Notes under the pieces: model-generated | Told to the model about the DNA's origin: nothing | The model's input: only the letters and a program-made list of their open reading frames with translations | Databases searched by the model: none | Program-made: the position numbers and the translations under genes | Assembly (NCBI RefSeq): GCF_918797505.1 | Contig: NC_092795.1 | Coordinates: 20,199,131-20,263,130 of the forward strand | Reading direction: 5' to 3' | Source of the DNA: Bemisia tabaci | Lineage: Eukaryota > Arthropoda > Insecta > Hemiptera > Aleyrodidae | Length of the DNA: 64,000 nucleotides | Shown here: positions 1-11,735 of the stretch, piece by piece | Position numbering within the stretch: the stretch's first letter is position 1 | How the letters are laid out: the number at the start of each line of letters is the position of its first letter

Positions 1-975
1 TCAGATCCCATTATAAAAATATGGATTATATAGGTGCAGCACTCCTATATTTTCTTAAAATTGATACTCACGCTCTCCATACAGCCGGCTCCAGGATTAT
101 TAACGAGTAACACATCAAATGACTTCGTGCGAGGTGCATAACCATTTATCTGAAGGCGCTGATAGCGCTTACGCTAAAAGAATCCTACAGAGAAAAGCAG
201 TTCTTACAATATCCAGCCTTAATGGATAATCAAGCTTCTTCTTTATTCTGAAATTACAGGAAATACTTTTTTACTTGGGCCGATTTCTTAAGGCAACCTT
301 TGTAACTCCTAAGTTTCCTGATCATAAAAAATAAAGGAGTATTAAAGTCTACACGTTCATTGAAATTTTGAAGAGATTTAAATTCAAGCGCGGCTCGTAG
401 AGCGCGCAAAAAAGTTGGTTTTAATTTTTTCTTCATGGAGGTGTTTTGGACAAGCCAAGTGTTGTGATACTTAAATTGTTAATCGTGTAGGCATGTGATC
501 ACATTTGGACCCGCATTCCCTATAGAGAGTTAATATTTTCAGATGAGCCTTCAAAAACGTAAAGATGTAAGCTCGCGTGAAAATTATCTTGTACCCTCTC
601 AGAGAGAAAATGTCGCGAGGACCATTTAAATTCTGATGCGCCTCTCATTCTTATGATGCTTTTCTCCTTTCAAGTCCGACACGACTTTCAATGCGTTTCG
701 AACGAGACCTCCAACTTTTAATGACATTCGGCGACAGTGGTCCTCCTATTTCACGCTCGCGAGGACCTAAAAAGGAATCGATGCTCGCTCAATGTCAAAA
801 CTTTTGACTCTGGCTTATTACGGAAAGAAACCTTCTTTCTACAGTTTTCTGCTGTTATTCAGTGGTGCCTTGCATCGATCGCAGTTTTTTTGCCGCTGTT
901 AGAAATTTTTTTTTCACTGTCTCATGCTTGCTCAGCAAAATAACTACAGCTGAAAAGAAATTTTTAGGCCATAGT
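1..975. other. no gene or repeat recognised
   Basis: AT-rich sequence with short chance ORFs on both strands. No splice-flanked exon, TIR pair or RNA gene was seen. Confidence 0.5.
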
Positions 976-1137
976 CAGTGGCGAGGCGTGAATAATCGAA
1001 TATATATTTTCCTCCGTTTAAAGCTGTGGTATAAAATCGATTATTACGGTGTTCGTTGTCAACGCTCTAATGATCGATCTTTTTTCATAGGTTTGAATGG
1101 CATGTCAATCGATACATCGCAAAGCATGCCACGCCAA
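976..1137. mobile_element. 165-bp-family hAT MITE (CAGTGGCG), decayed
   Basis: Left end CAGTGGCGAGGCGTGAAT and right part GCAAAGCATGCCACGCC, with the family's AATCGATTATT, GTGTTCG and CCATAGGTTT-like internal blocks. The last bases of the right end are lost, and no clear target duplication remains. Confidence 0.65.
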
Positions 1138-1679
1138 AAGTCGTTGCGTATTGGTAATCGGGAACGCGGCTCGGGTGACTCGACAGGGGCAATCAGGGCG
1201 GGGCGCATCTTCGTCGCAGTTTTACTTTAAATGCATTTCACTCGATGGAAGTGTTCAAAATCAATCCATATAAGATAGCAAATAGTGAGTAAACCTTTTG
1301 ATGAGAATTAGTCGGAAAGCTCCTTTCGTTAAGAAGACTCACATTATGATTGGGAAGGCCCTCAAACTATCATCATTGAAAGCATACTTTTCACGAACCT
1401 CGACTAAAATTTAATAGGATGTCTTTAGGAATAGATCATTGTTAGGAATTGCATTAATTTGAGGATACAAAAAATATAAAACGCAAAGAAAAAATTATAT
1501 GATTTTGAAAGACTTTAATGTGGACCCGGACCTAGCTTGAAATCAGAGTTGGCCTTTTTTGTCTTTTGTATTTCTTAAAAATCCAAATCAGCGTAATCCC
1601 CCGTAAGGATCTATTTCCAAAGTTATTCTTTTGAATTCAACCGGAGGAAGTTACAGACCTCCTGAAACGCAATTTGAAT

Positions 1680-2245
1680 CAGTGAGTTCGAACACACACC
1701 AACTCGGGTTTTTTTCGAATTTCACTTTTTTACGGTTTAGTGACACTTATGGATAGAAGCATCTGTACGCAAAAGGAAATTTCGAAATTGCAATCGGAAG
1801 TGCTCGAAACAGCGACGAGGAAAGAGAAAAATCGAATTATTTAATTGGAAATACCAATTTTCGGCCATTTCAAGGGAAACGGATGACCATCTGATTTTGC
1901 GGTTTTCCTTTTTCGGTTCATTATACCTTGTACCAACAAGGTATATGAATATTCAAGCGTTATTCAGGTCGAAAAATATACATTTTTCAGGGCAGACTAT
2001 GAAAAATCAGTATCTGAAAGCCGGTGCGAACGAAAACACACCAACTCGGAAATTTTTAAACACTTAATTCTCTGTCATCAAACATGGTGTATCGATTTCA
2101 ATTTTGTGCTTTACAAAGTCTCTAAGTACTTGTCCTTTGGCACCAAAAAGGTTTTTCTTAAACTACCTTCTTCGCCCGCTGCGCAGTTTTAGGTGTTTCT
2201 TGAACAATTTTATTTTTCCGAGTTGGTGTGTTTTCGAACTCACTG
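1680..2245. mobile_element. 566-bp TIR element (CAGTGAGTTCGAAC)
   Basis: Left CAGTGAGTTCGAACACACAC with CAACTCGG; right CCGAGTTGGTGTGTTTTCGA with ACTCACTG. An extra internal copy of ACACACCAACTCGG lies at about 2036-2050. CAG/CTG ends suggest hAT, but the flanks show no clean 8-bp duplication. Interior non-coding. Confidence 0.6.
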
Positions 2246-3055
2246 ATTCATTTAACCATACGAGTGCTCCCTAGGGAAAGGAACTGTTCAAGGAACGACT
2301 TGAAATGCGGTCCTGAGTTTCACTTACCTTCAGCTGAGGCTACGTACATGCACCCCGCATACGCGGCAGGAGCGTGGCGGGTAGTCGGAAAATGCAAAGG
2401 GTCATAAAGTTGCACCCTGTTTTATCGAGGAATTTAATTAACGTTCCCGGGGTAGGATTTTACGATGCCCCTCCCATCATTACTTACCGTGCCCCCCGAG
2501 AGGGGGTCTCGCTGCAGTGGCCGCCCTGCCCCTGGCTGGTAGTTGACCCGCACTCCTCGCCCCTGTAATTACGCCCATGTCCAGCGTTATATTACTCATT
2601 AAGTTAACTTCATTTCCCATCGGATTGATCTACCGGAAACAAAAATCAAGAAAACGGAATATCCGCCTTTTGATTAGTCGATGTGATTTTAATTAATGAT
2701 CCGACCTTAAAAGGTTACATTAGTTTTTTTATAGCTGAATATGGTTCCCCGCGGGGAAAATTAATGGGATGTCGATGTGTGCAGGAACTTTACGATATCG
2801 GTATTAATTCCTTTGGAAAAGTTTGTGAGAGAAAATAGAAGTAATGATTTTTTATCAATCAACTATTAAGCTCCAGAAAAGTCCTCAACCTTAAATAAAT
2901 ATCCATGAATTTTCTCATGAAATTTCATTAAAATTTAAATTGGAAAATTTCGCTCTTTATCTCTATTAGAGATGATCTTGATGCCCACCAAATCGTTATT
3001 AAATGACCTGTGCTGTATCGATAAACTGCATTAATAAAGTGGGGATGTATCAATA
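2246..3055. other. unassigned, with a GC-rich block at ~2330-2580
   Basis: The GC-rich part contains TTTAATTAACG and GTAATTACG (homeodomain-like TAAT cores) in a CpG-rich setting. It could be a conserved regulatory block. The 64-codon ORF over it is not protein-like. The remainder is AT-rich. Confidence 0.3.
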
Positions 3056-3302
3056 ATTGAGGGGCTCAGAGGACAAGGCGCAGAAGTGCAGTTTTTTCTA
3101 TTTCAAAAAGTAAGTTTTTAAAGTTTCAAAATTATATGGTGCCTTGTGGCAGAAAAAAAGGTTTAAACTCACTTTTTGATGCTCAAAATTTGGATTTTAG
3201 TTGTAAAGTTCTCTCAGAATATACTTTCAAACTACTTTTAGTTTAGTTCATGAATTTCTCAATTTTTCCAAGAACTGCACTTGTCTTCCAATCCTCTCAA
3301 TT
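3056..3302. mobile_element. TIR MITE (TGAGGGGCT...GACAAGGCGCA)
   Basis: Ends ATTGAGGGGCTCAGAGGAC and its counterpart GTCTTCCAATCCTCTCAAT enclose an AT-rich interior with a CCTTGTGGCAGAAAAAAAGG segment. Related to 57734-57984 in the opposite orientation. Confidence 0.55.
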
Positions 3303-3554
3303 ATGATCTATCAGTAATAATTCAACAATACAGTTGCATTGAGCCGATTATTGAAAGTTTAAAGCAACTTGCTAGGACACCGATTTGCGATAAATAGCAT
3401 GGTTAAGATAGGGCTATATCTCGTCTTGTCGTGTCGACATAGTTTTATTAATCGGACAGCAAGCCTAGACTAGAGTATCCAAAAAGGATATGCGCGATCT
3501 GTTTTGTGGCATGCTGTATGAAAAAGGTCAAATACAGACCCAATGAACAGATTT

Positions 3555-3719
3555 CAGTGGCGTGGCGTGAATTGTGATTTATCGATTGTTATGCCTTTTA
3601 AACCTATGGTGAAGAATCGATTATTAAGGTGTTCGCTGCGAACACTCTGTTTATCGATCCTTTTCCATAGGTTTAAATGGCATAACGATCGATAAATCGC
3701 AAAGCACGCCACGCCACTG
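3555..3719. mobile_element. 165-bp hAT MITE, intact with 8-bp TSD
   Basis: CAGTGGCGTGGCGTGAATTG at the left and CACGCCACGCCACTG at the right, exactly 165 bases, flanked by a perfect ACAGATTT duplication (3547-3554, 3720-3727). The whole element is a near palindrome centred on GTGTTCGCTGCGAACAC. CAGTGGCG ends with an 8-bp target place it with hAT. Confidence 0.88.
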
Positions 3720-3962
3720 ACAGATTTCCTTACACGGGAAGAAGGGATCGATCGATGCTTCTTAAATCGTTATTGTATAACTCGGATCGATAAATTGCAT
3801 CGCTATACTGCCGTGCTAAGGACAAAAGCCGAATGAACATTCGAGAGTTGCTAAATTTCCTCCTATAAAATGTTAATTTTTGAGGGGAGTTATGCATCTT
3901 TTCTCTTGACGTTTTTAGATAATTTAGATCTAGTTGTGAAGAAAATTTGAGCGGAAAATATT

Positions 3963-4125
3963 CAGTGGCGTGGCGTAATTTGCGATATATTGATCGATCG
4001 GTCATTTAAATCTATAGAAAAGTATCGATAAACAGGGTGTTCGCATTGAACACCTTAATAATCGATTATTTACCAAATCTTCATATGGGGAAATATCGAC
4101 AGACCGCACAGCACGCCACAACACT
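3963..4125. mobile_element. hAT MITE nested in a mariner-like TIR element
   Basis: Family ends CAGTGGCGTGGCG and CCACAACACTG, 163 bases. It interrupts the TGCCGTGCTAAGG-family copy that begins at 3805. The host copy resumes right after it, which dates this insertion as the younger one. Confidence 0.75.
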
Positions 4126-4213
4126 GGAAATAACTAACGAGTTTTCCTGAAAATTTGTATTTAAATCAAAAGAAATTTGGCAACTAACGAAGGTTCATAC
4201 GGCGTTTTCCCCT

Positions 4214-4438
4214 CACTAAAAAAAAGTCACTTGAATCTAGAGTCCAGACTCTTAAAAACATTGACAAGAAAAAATACTCTTTCAATCGAGCTTTTTGCTT
4301 GAATCAATAGGAAATATGCCTAAATCAAGAGGCTCGGCTCTTCGATTCAAGGGAAAATCTGATTGAATCAAGAGTACTTTTCTTGTTAATGTTATTAAGA
4401 GTCTGGATTCTGGGTCCAAGCGACTTTTTTTTCCAGTG
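4214..4438. mobile_element. TIR MITE (CACT...CCAGTG) inserted in a mariner-like element
   Basis: CACTAAAAAAAAGTCACTTG and its counterpart CGACTTTTTTTTCCAGTG. Arms of about 70 bases share AGTCCAGACTCTTAAAAACA. A CT flanks both ends where it splits the 3805-4453 copy. Confidence 0.65.
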
Positions 4439-4452
4439 CTCAGCACGACAGT

Positions 4453-4712
4453 ATACTGCCGTGCTAAGGAAAAACGCTGTATGAACATTCGAGAGTTGCC
4501 AAATTTCCTTCGATAAAATGTTCATTTTTGAGTAAAGACATGTATATAATCCCCTGAAATATTCAGAAACTTTATGTGAAACCGCAAACAAAATTATCTG
4601 AAAAATTGGAAGGAAAATATTCAGAAATTTACCAGGAAATTCGCGTTTTATCAAAGGAAATTTGGCAAGGCCTGAAGGTTCATACGGCGTTCTTCTTCAG
4701 CATGGCAATATA
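4453..4712. mobile_element. mariner-like TIR element (TGCCGTGCTAAGG family)
   Basis: TATACTGCCGTGCTAAGG at the left; ATACGGCGTTCTTCTTCAGC and ATGGCAATATA at the right. Arms of about 50 bases share TTGCCAAATTTCC. It abuts the previous copy directly. Confidence 0.75.
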
Positions 4713-5340
4713 AGATAGAGATGTATCGAAGACGGTCATTCGATTAACGATTAATCGACACCGCTCGAGTCGGGAACCTCCAAAGCGAACAGTCGAATCG
4801 GGCGGCGCTCATGCGGAACGCTCCGGAGCTTTCCATTCGGAACCGGTGGCGCGGAGGGAGCCATTCGCCAATAAGACGCATGAATCTTGGCCGTTTTGGC
4901 GAACGATATTTCTACCCCGACACGTACTTACACGAACGGCGAACGGGCATAACGAGGAGCGTTCATCCTAATACGTCGCTCGCGCTCCTCCGGAATTATT
5001 TAAATAATGCCCGCGCCGAGCCCGCGCCGCACACACCCGACATAAATTTCGCGCCACGTATTAATAACGGTGTTTCGTTATGTACGAATCCCCCCCGCAT
5101 CCCCCCGTCGTGCCTCGGTTAACAACGGACCCGGAGAAAAAGCTTCTTCCCGGCTCCGCGTCGGGCTCCAAAGTGGGCTTTTTACGATGTTCGGTCGCCT
5201 ATTTTGAAAATTCACGGCGGTAAGGAGAGGCTCCACGAGCGTGAAGCGCCCGGCTATGAGAGGTGCCTACATACATCATGTTTAACCCTGGTCTGATAAA
5301 CTCGAAGGGGGGGGGGGGGGGGGCTCGGGTCGTAGGGTTT
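4713..5340. other. CpG-rich unassigned block
   Basis: From about 4750 to 5260 the sequence is clearly GC- and CpG-rich, with AT islands such as ATTATTTAAATAATG and CATAAATTTCGCG. The 103-codon ORF (4811-5122) is not recognisable. It looks like single-copy regulatory or 5' DNA. Confidence 0.35.
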
Positions 5341-5650
5341 CTGAAATGTTGTGTTAGATGAGGCAGAATAAGTGAAATGGTGGGAGTATAGGAAGGAGAG
5401 GAGAATGAGGAGGAAGATAAGGAAGAGTTAAAAGAAGAGGTAGATGATGAAAAAGAGGAGATATAGGAAATATAAGGAAAGGAGAGGAAGGTGAAGAAAA
5501 GGAGGAGAAAGAATAATACAAGTAACAGTAGAAGAAGAAAGAAGTAACATTAGCAGAAGAGATAATGGAAGTTATGAGGAAGAAGAAGAGGAGGAGGAGG
5601 AGGAGAAAGAAGAAGAGGAGGAAGAAAAAGGTGAAGAAAACCAAGAGTCA
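5341..5650 (+). repeat. polypurine tract (GAA/GAG), preceded by a G-run
   Basis: About 280 bases of nearly pure A/G, AGGAGGAAGA-like, on the plus strand. A run of ~17 G lies at about 5308-5324. The Leu/Phe-rich ORF on the other strand is an artefact. Such tracts can adopt triplex (H-DNA) structures. Confidence 0.85.
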
Positions 5651-5702
5651 GTAGAATGCAACGTACACTGTTATATGTATGCGCTAATTATGCGTTTCAC
5701 GT

Positions 5703-6056
5703 CAACTGACCCACAGCACTGCGTTTGGCCGTTTGGCGCAATGCGAGAAGTATTCATGCAGTCTTGTAGGCGCTGATATGGGCTCGCGCCGACCGTACTG
5801 TTTGGTGCGATGCGCGAAGTATTCCTAAAGTCTTGTAGGCGCTAATATACGCGTAATGCAGACCGCACTAACTGGCGCGATTGTTCGAACTCGCGAAAGT
5901 ATACTCTCGGCATCGAATAATAGAGCTTTAAAGGCCCATGTTGTATTTCGACGCCAAATGAGCATTCCAGTGTTGCCTCATTTCTCCCGATTAAATATTT
6001 CTTTCGAGAAAAGTTAAGAAAGTTCTTTATATACTTACGACCATTATTCAAATCTT
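5703..6056 (+). repeat. GCGAGAAGTATTC-family dispersed repeat, full copy
   Basis: Two units of the GCGCAATGCGAGAAGTATTC ... TTGTAGGCGCTA motif are followed by a unique tail (CTCTCGGCATCGAATAATAG ... GACCATTATTCAAATC). The same tail and order recur at 17141-17483, so this is one transposable unit related to the tandem units inside the hAT-type elements. Confidence 0.6.
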
Positions 6057-6568
6057 TTCACTTCATTTATCATCGGAAGGCAAGACATCGATGACTTGTC
6101 AACAAACTAACCTAAACTTAACATAAAATGCGTTTATTTTCCAACTGTTTCCTGTTTTGCCAAACCTCTACCTTAAATTAACTTCATTTAGTAATTTCGC
6201 GCATTCCTGTAGCAGATTTTAAGGTTGCTTTTCGCGCAATCCTCATATATTTTCTTACACCTTTCGCACAATCCTGGATTACCGCAAAAATCGTCACTTT
6301 AAGCATGTTATATTAAGGATCTTTGTGAAATATTCCCTTAATCATGAAGTAAACAATATGGGGTCTCCTAAGTCCTAGGGAAAGACGCAGTTTAAGGAGT
6401 GACTATGAATAGAGACCAAACGCTTTTGCATTATTGAATCACGACTTTAGAATGAATTTTAATCTATCGCAGAAATTCGGCAACATCAATTCAAATATAT
6501 TATTCCCCCTTTTTTTTCCTCGTGAGAATGAGCCGGCGTTTTGGTGTCGCAAAGAGGGAACTTTTACG
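6057..6568. other. no gene recognised
   Basis: AT-rich; nothing beyond short chance ORFs. Confidence 0.45.
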
Positions 6569-6735
6569 AAGTGGCGTTGGGTACTTTCCGATATATCGAT
6601 TGATCTGCCTTTTAAACCCACGGAAAAGGATCGATAGACAGGGTGTTCGCAACGAACACCTTAAGAATCGATTTTTTATTACACCTTCAAAATAATGAGA
6701 AAGATATCGATAATCGATCATTCCAGGCCTCGCTT
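6569..6735. mobile_element. hAT MITE (165-bp family), diverged copy
   Basis: Recognised from GTGGCGTTGG, TATATCGATTGATCTGCCTT, GGTGTTCGCAACGAACACC and the decayed right end. The centre remains a good palindrome; the termini are mutated. Confidence 0.6.
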
Positions 6736-7681
6736 CTGCCTTCACGAGTAATACTGACTGAAAGCTGTGCCGTATGAAGAGATGAGATTCTCGCATTGTT
6801 GTCGGTGAAATTCGTGGGAATCTCTTGATACTTTTCTCATTTCAGGGCAGAACGCCGAGAGCTTATCCGGCGAGATGCAGAGCTGCAGTTTTTATGCGCT
6901 TAATAGGATTAAAAGTTCTCTGTATAAAGTACTACATTCATTAGCCAGAGTAGTGCGCATTGATGTTCTGCATGCTGTTAGAGCCCTGCTCACAAATTGA
7001 ATTACTTTTAAAATATAGACTCCCGGCTGAAAAGTCTGCGGCTGTCAGGAAAATGGAGCAGCCGAGGAAAAAGTGTATTTAAGAGTTTAGGATATAATAA
7101 ATTAGAAAAGAGCATTCAAGAATTCTAATGAACTTTTTGCTCGCTGCGCCCAAATCCACTATGAAGGCGGTTTCGCATTCATTCAAATTTAATATTTTAT
7201 CCTTGGATGCTCTTCCCGGCGTTGAAATTTAGTTTTAATTGAATTTTTTGAAGCGTTCATGATGAGAATGCCAAAGTTACGAGGAAGTTTCATCGATTAT
7301 TCCTGATTTTATGTTCTGTGCTCCTTCGGTCTTTTAATTGCGACGGAACGAAACTTTTGGGAAAGTTTATTTTTGATTGGACGGACTTGTTGATTCTGTA
7401 GTTGGCGGAGCAATCCCACCCCCTAAACTCGAGAAGAATTAAGTCAACTTTACCGATGAAGGGAAGCTTGGAAATTTCCTTTCTCGTTTTGCTCGCGGGA
7501 ATATACCTGCGAGACGAATGTAATTATAAGAAAACAAGTAGACTCCAACTTCATTTTAATTGTTTGTTCAGACGTAGCATGAAAAACCGAGGAGACATGG
7601 TGCGTCACTAAACGGAAATGAGCTGTCTGGTTCATAATTTTTTGGGGTTTTTTTTTGTGAAAATGTAGCCCAAATACTAAA
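6736..7681. other. no confident gene; one exon-like stretch
   Basis: A T-rich acceptor ending at 6845 is followed by 50 open codons to TGA 6998-7000 (LNRIKSSLYKVLHSLARVVR). I do not call it without an upstream partner. The rest is AT-rich and unassigned. Confidence 0.3.
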
Positions 7682-7758
7682 AGTAACAGGGTGGAATAAT
7701 AGTGCTGGGTTCTCTGCGGAATTGCATGGACCCGGTACTATTATTCCATCCAGTTACT
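7682..7758. repeat. hairpin, probable member of the covarying family
   Basis: AGTAACAGGGTGGAATAATA and GTGCTGGGT pair with ACCCGGTACTATTATTCCAT and CCAGTTACT with four mismatches in 29. The loop complement CCATGCAATT resembles the CCATACAATT loop at 62285. Confidence 0.55.
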
Positions 7759-9164
7759 GTCTGGTATATGTATTGAGAGATTTGAAGGACATTGAAATTT
7801 ACTTGTCAATGCATCGACTCAGTGCACTAGATTTTACATTTTTTTTTTTTTTTTTTTTTTTGCCTTCAGATTATGCTTTCTTTAAGACGACCTTTACTTT
7901 AGATACGTAATGTTCGATCTCATAAGCATATCATTATTATTTTAGAAATAATCATTTACCTCTGAAGGACATGCTAAACTTGTTGTTAATGAGATGAAAT
8001 GCATAAGGTAACCGAAATGATACACCGCTGTCCAAAAAAAAAAAAAAAAAAAAATGCACTATTAATCAGCCGTTATGGACCGATAAAACCTTTCAAACTT
8101 CCCCGTCTCGGCATTTGAGCCTCGGAACAGGACTTTAAATTGAAATTAATGCGTTTGATGGTGTCACATACATGGCATTTTTCATCAACGGCATGTACTT
8201 GTAATTTGTCATTATGCGGGAAAGGTGGGAAATATGATGCTGGCGGAAAATGAATATTTATACTTTGCAGCCAAATGTCAGAGCTATATATATTTGACGG
8301 AATAGGCGTCTTGATTATTTTATTCCTTTTATCAATTGGTTGCAGTCCGCCAAAAGAAGTCAAGAGTTACTGAGTTCACTTCCATGTAACAACGCAATGT
8401 GTCACAATAAATAAATAAGAAAAACACCCATCTTAATTTCATCATTTGAAAATTCTGCCCTCTGAGGGACCATTAAAAAATTATGTCACGCATTTTTGGC
8501 GAGCATAGATTTTGAACTCTTGAGAGACGGGTGTGCAACGGAAAAAGAAAAGTCTACACACATCCACCAAATACTTTTTTGGTGACTCATTTTACTCTAA
8601 AAGATCTCTAAGTTTTTGAAAATGTGGACTTTTTCTTAAGAGGGTGACAAATTATTTATAACAAAGGCTCAGGTCATTTTCTCAGATCCAGTTACTACCG
8701 GTCAAAAGGGCGATACACGCTTTGGCGATAGAATGTAATAAGGAAACATTTTCTAGGAGCAAAAAGGGAGGAAAAATCTAATAAAGTCTGGGTTATTTGA
8801 TCGTGATTCACGCAAATAGAGGAAGAGCCTAGGGGAGGGTACAAATCCCTCGGAATTTTTAATTTAAGTTGTTTTCAGGATTCATTGATACCACTTTCAT
8901 TCCATCGCCACTGAGGACTGTCGGCCGTTAGGCTATATAAATGCGAGGGCTTTTTCCCTTCCTGCTTCAATGTGTCGGGCTTAAATTAAAAGTCCATCGG
9001 AAAGGGGCCAAAGAATTGGATAAGAAATAAATAGATGCAAGGCGGAAACGCTGATGCGTGGTCCATATGTATTCTATGAACTTTTTGATGATACTAGACC
9101 TCTCACAATTAGGATACCTACCATATCTCTACAAAGTCAAAATAATCAGTCTATTGCGTGCGAG
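7759..9164. other. no gene recognised; homopolymers
   Basis: Contains a ~22-base T-run (about 7840-7861) and a ~22-base A-run (about 8033-8054). A TATATAAATG motif lies at about 8935-8944, but the next ATG is closed after four codons. Confidence 0.45.
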
Positions 9165-9262
9165 GGATGAAACGCAATGCGTGAAGTATTCGTGCAGTCT
9201 TGTAGGCGCTATGCCTTTCACGCTGTCCGCTGCTGACCGCAGCGACCGCACTGTCAGGAAAA
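9165..9262 (+). repeat. single GCGTGAAGTATTC-family unit
   Basis: One unit (ACGCAATGCGTGAAGTATTC ... TTGTAGGCGCTATGCC ... GACCGCAGCGACCGCACTGT), isolated from any recognisable terminal repeats. Confidence 0.55.
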
Positions 9263-11735
9263 AGAACAGATTTTCAGTCAATTCACAGTTGAAAATAGAA
9301 TGAAAACACTGATAATATTTTGACTGTGATCTAATGCAAGCATTCCTTGGAGTGGAAACATATGTGGAAGGAACGTTGCTCTCAGGTGGAGCGCATCCTT
9401 CCTGAGACCGTTGGAACATAATAAAATTGAAAATATTAAGGACGTACACCGGAGATTTTTTTCAGATTTATGTTTTTTAAAATTGTTTTGTGTTTGCTTC
9501 TTTGTTGTTTGATCCCACATGCATGCTTTGTATCACACATTTTATGCGGTCATTCAAAAATGAGTGGGCGTAATTTTTGAGATGCTGCAACCGAAACTCA
9601 CGTCACCCGGGTTTCACCGGCGTCGTTTTAAGTATTGCCTGTGCATGCAAAAAGTTTGCGGTATTCATGTTGCTCCGTTTCCTTGTTTGTGTATTTTAGA
9701 GGAACGAAACATAAGTTTTTATTTTTTACTGTTTTAGGACCAAGTGCTTAAGTAGAAATGGTACAGCTCAAGAGTAGCAGCTAATTATTGTCATGCATGC
9801 TGGACGTGTACTCATTTCTGCCGTACTCACGAAAGAAGCTGCACTCAACGTCTGGAATCCTTGCTTCCCGCTAAAGTCAAAGAATGAGTTAGCCTGAAAC
9901 ATCACATGACTTTTCCTGATAATCAACGTATTTTGGCATGAATTTTTTAATGTTTTTCATAAATTTCCTAGAACTTATAAGAATCGACTGAAATCCAAGT
10001 AGATTCTTAATGCGTCATTAAAAAATAAATTTTAGATGTCTAAGTGGTTCCGATAAATTTAAGAATTCTTACAAAAAAGAAGGAAGAATTCAATGAGCGA
10101 ACCCTTTCAAGAACGTCAAAGAAATTTCCCAAATATTTTAGTGTTGTCAACACAAATTTTACCATGAATTTCCTTGCCCACCGTCATACAGCGAGTTTCA
10201 ATACTGGTTCTTGAGCGTTTAATTAAGGTCTCTCCTGTAATATAAATCCTTCGACCTTGGAGGAGAAAGCACAGAAACCGCGCGCGAAGTCGATTTATTA
10301 AGACTCTTACAAAGTTATAAATTAAGGTAATATACAGCAGGGTTTTGTATTTCCCCAGTAGAGTCAGGACAGTGTAAAACCCTTTTTATAACCCTTGAAA
10401 TTTAACTGGCCGTCCCTTGGAGTGAGAGTCAAACGCATCCCTTCCCAGTTACATTGCCCGGTGAGAAAGTAAACGCGTTGAGAAAAAAAGAAATAATTAA
10501 CTTTCGGAGAGTTTGAAATTTTCCGGGTAAATCAAAATTAAAGGAATTTAATTTATTGCGACGTAATTCATCTTTAAAATTACATTAAGGAATTCTGAAA
10601 GCAGATCTCTGTAGTTTCGAGGGCGCGGCGTAGGCTGACAGTAAGCCGCCTTTTTCACAAGTTTCGAGTCGTATAAAAACTTTTTTCAAGTTCTTCACGT
10701 CTTTGCCGGGATTTATGGACTGAAACTAGCTCTGTAATTCAAAAGGTTTGCTGTTGCTTTAATATGCATTACAAGATTGTGAAGTGAGGGGGAGGGTTGT
10801 CCATTGTTGACAGACTACTCCTAAAGAAAGGGGCCGAAAGTTTCACGTCATTGCAGAAAGACAGATTGGACCCGCTCCTTTAAAAAATTTGGCGGCACCC
10901 GTGTTGAGTTGCACCTGAATCCCTCCTCCCGAACTTTTTATATTTTTCTCTCGTTGAAAGTATACTTGGAGATATCAAAGCCTAGAATGTTTTATGCATC
11001 AAACTTTTCAGTCTCTTTCTGATCCGGACTAAGAAGTTTTGTATTTTTCTGAGGAACCTTTCGTGCCCATAAAATTAAACAAGTAAACTATGTCAAGTCG
11101 GTTACAAATGTTTATGATTCGTAAAAGTTTTCTTCTGTAACTATGACCCCTAGTATTTTGTTCTGTATAAGTGAAACTTTCTCTCGCCTTATTATATCAA
11201 AGGTATAAACCGATTCCATACTTAACAATCTACTTTAGAGGGAGAAACGCAAATAAAACGATAATATTTATATAAACCTTGAACCTGTAATCCTTTTTTG
11301 GCGCGGTGTTACTTACAACTCTCTTTTAATAAATTCACACAAAACTTTATCCTGTGAAATCAATTAGCTCCTTCTTTTTAGAAAAGTTGAATGGAAGTTT
11401 AAAATTTTGGTCCTGAAGTAAATTTTACATTCAACAAAAATAAATGAATAAAATAATTTCAACCTACCTCCTACTTAATAGTTATAAAAGGAAAAAGGAG
11501 TCACAGTTTTAAAACTGATTTCTATGCAAATACGCCAAATTTTTAATCAGTTTCTTAATTAATATTTCACTTGTTTCAAAGCTAAATTTGTCAAATTAGT
11601 GTAATCAACATACCTGAAGAGGGTTAGATATTTTTTTAAAGTCCTTTAAAGTATATTTATATCACTGATATTACAAATTTTTGAAATTGTTGACTAGGAT
11701 GCCAATTGTTATTTAAAGCATCCATTTACTATATT
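9263..11735. other. long AT-rich stretch without recognised features
   Basis: About 2.5 kb of low-GC DNA lacking long ORFs, paired repeats or splice-flanked exons that I could support. Confidence 0.45.

Larger units (their letters stand above)
3805..4453. mobile_element. mariner-like TIR element (TGCCGTGCTAAGG family) with two nested MITEs
   Basis: Left TIR CTGCCGTGCTAAGGACAAAA with GAACATTCGAGAGTTGC; right TIR GGTTCATACGGCGTTTTCC and AGCACGACAGTATA. It is interrupted by the hAT MITE at 3963 and, just inside its right end, by the MITE at 4214. TATAC/GTATA at the ends of this family fits a TA target as in Tc1/mariner-type MITEs; no transposase is present. Confidence 0.7.

Noticed and set aside
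5354..5644. 96-codon minus-strand ORF rich in Phe, Leu and Ser
   Set aside because: It is the complement of a polypurine tract; composition, not coding, keeps the frame open.
6846..7000. Exon-like stretch after a strong acceptor (50 open codons to TGA)
   Set aside because: Protein-like but unsupported: no partner exon, no recognised family, and such acceptors are frequent in AT-rich DNA.
8935..8990. Core promoter with TATATAAATG
   Set aside because: The downstream ATG closes after four codons and no exon follows.
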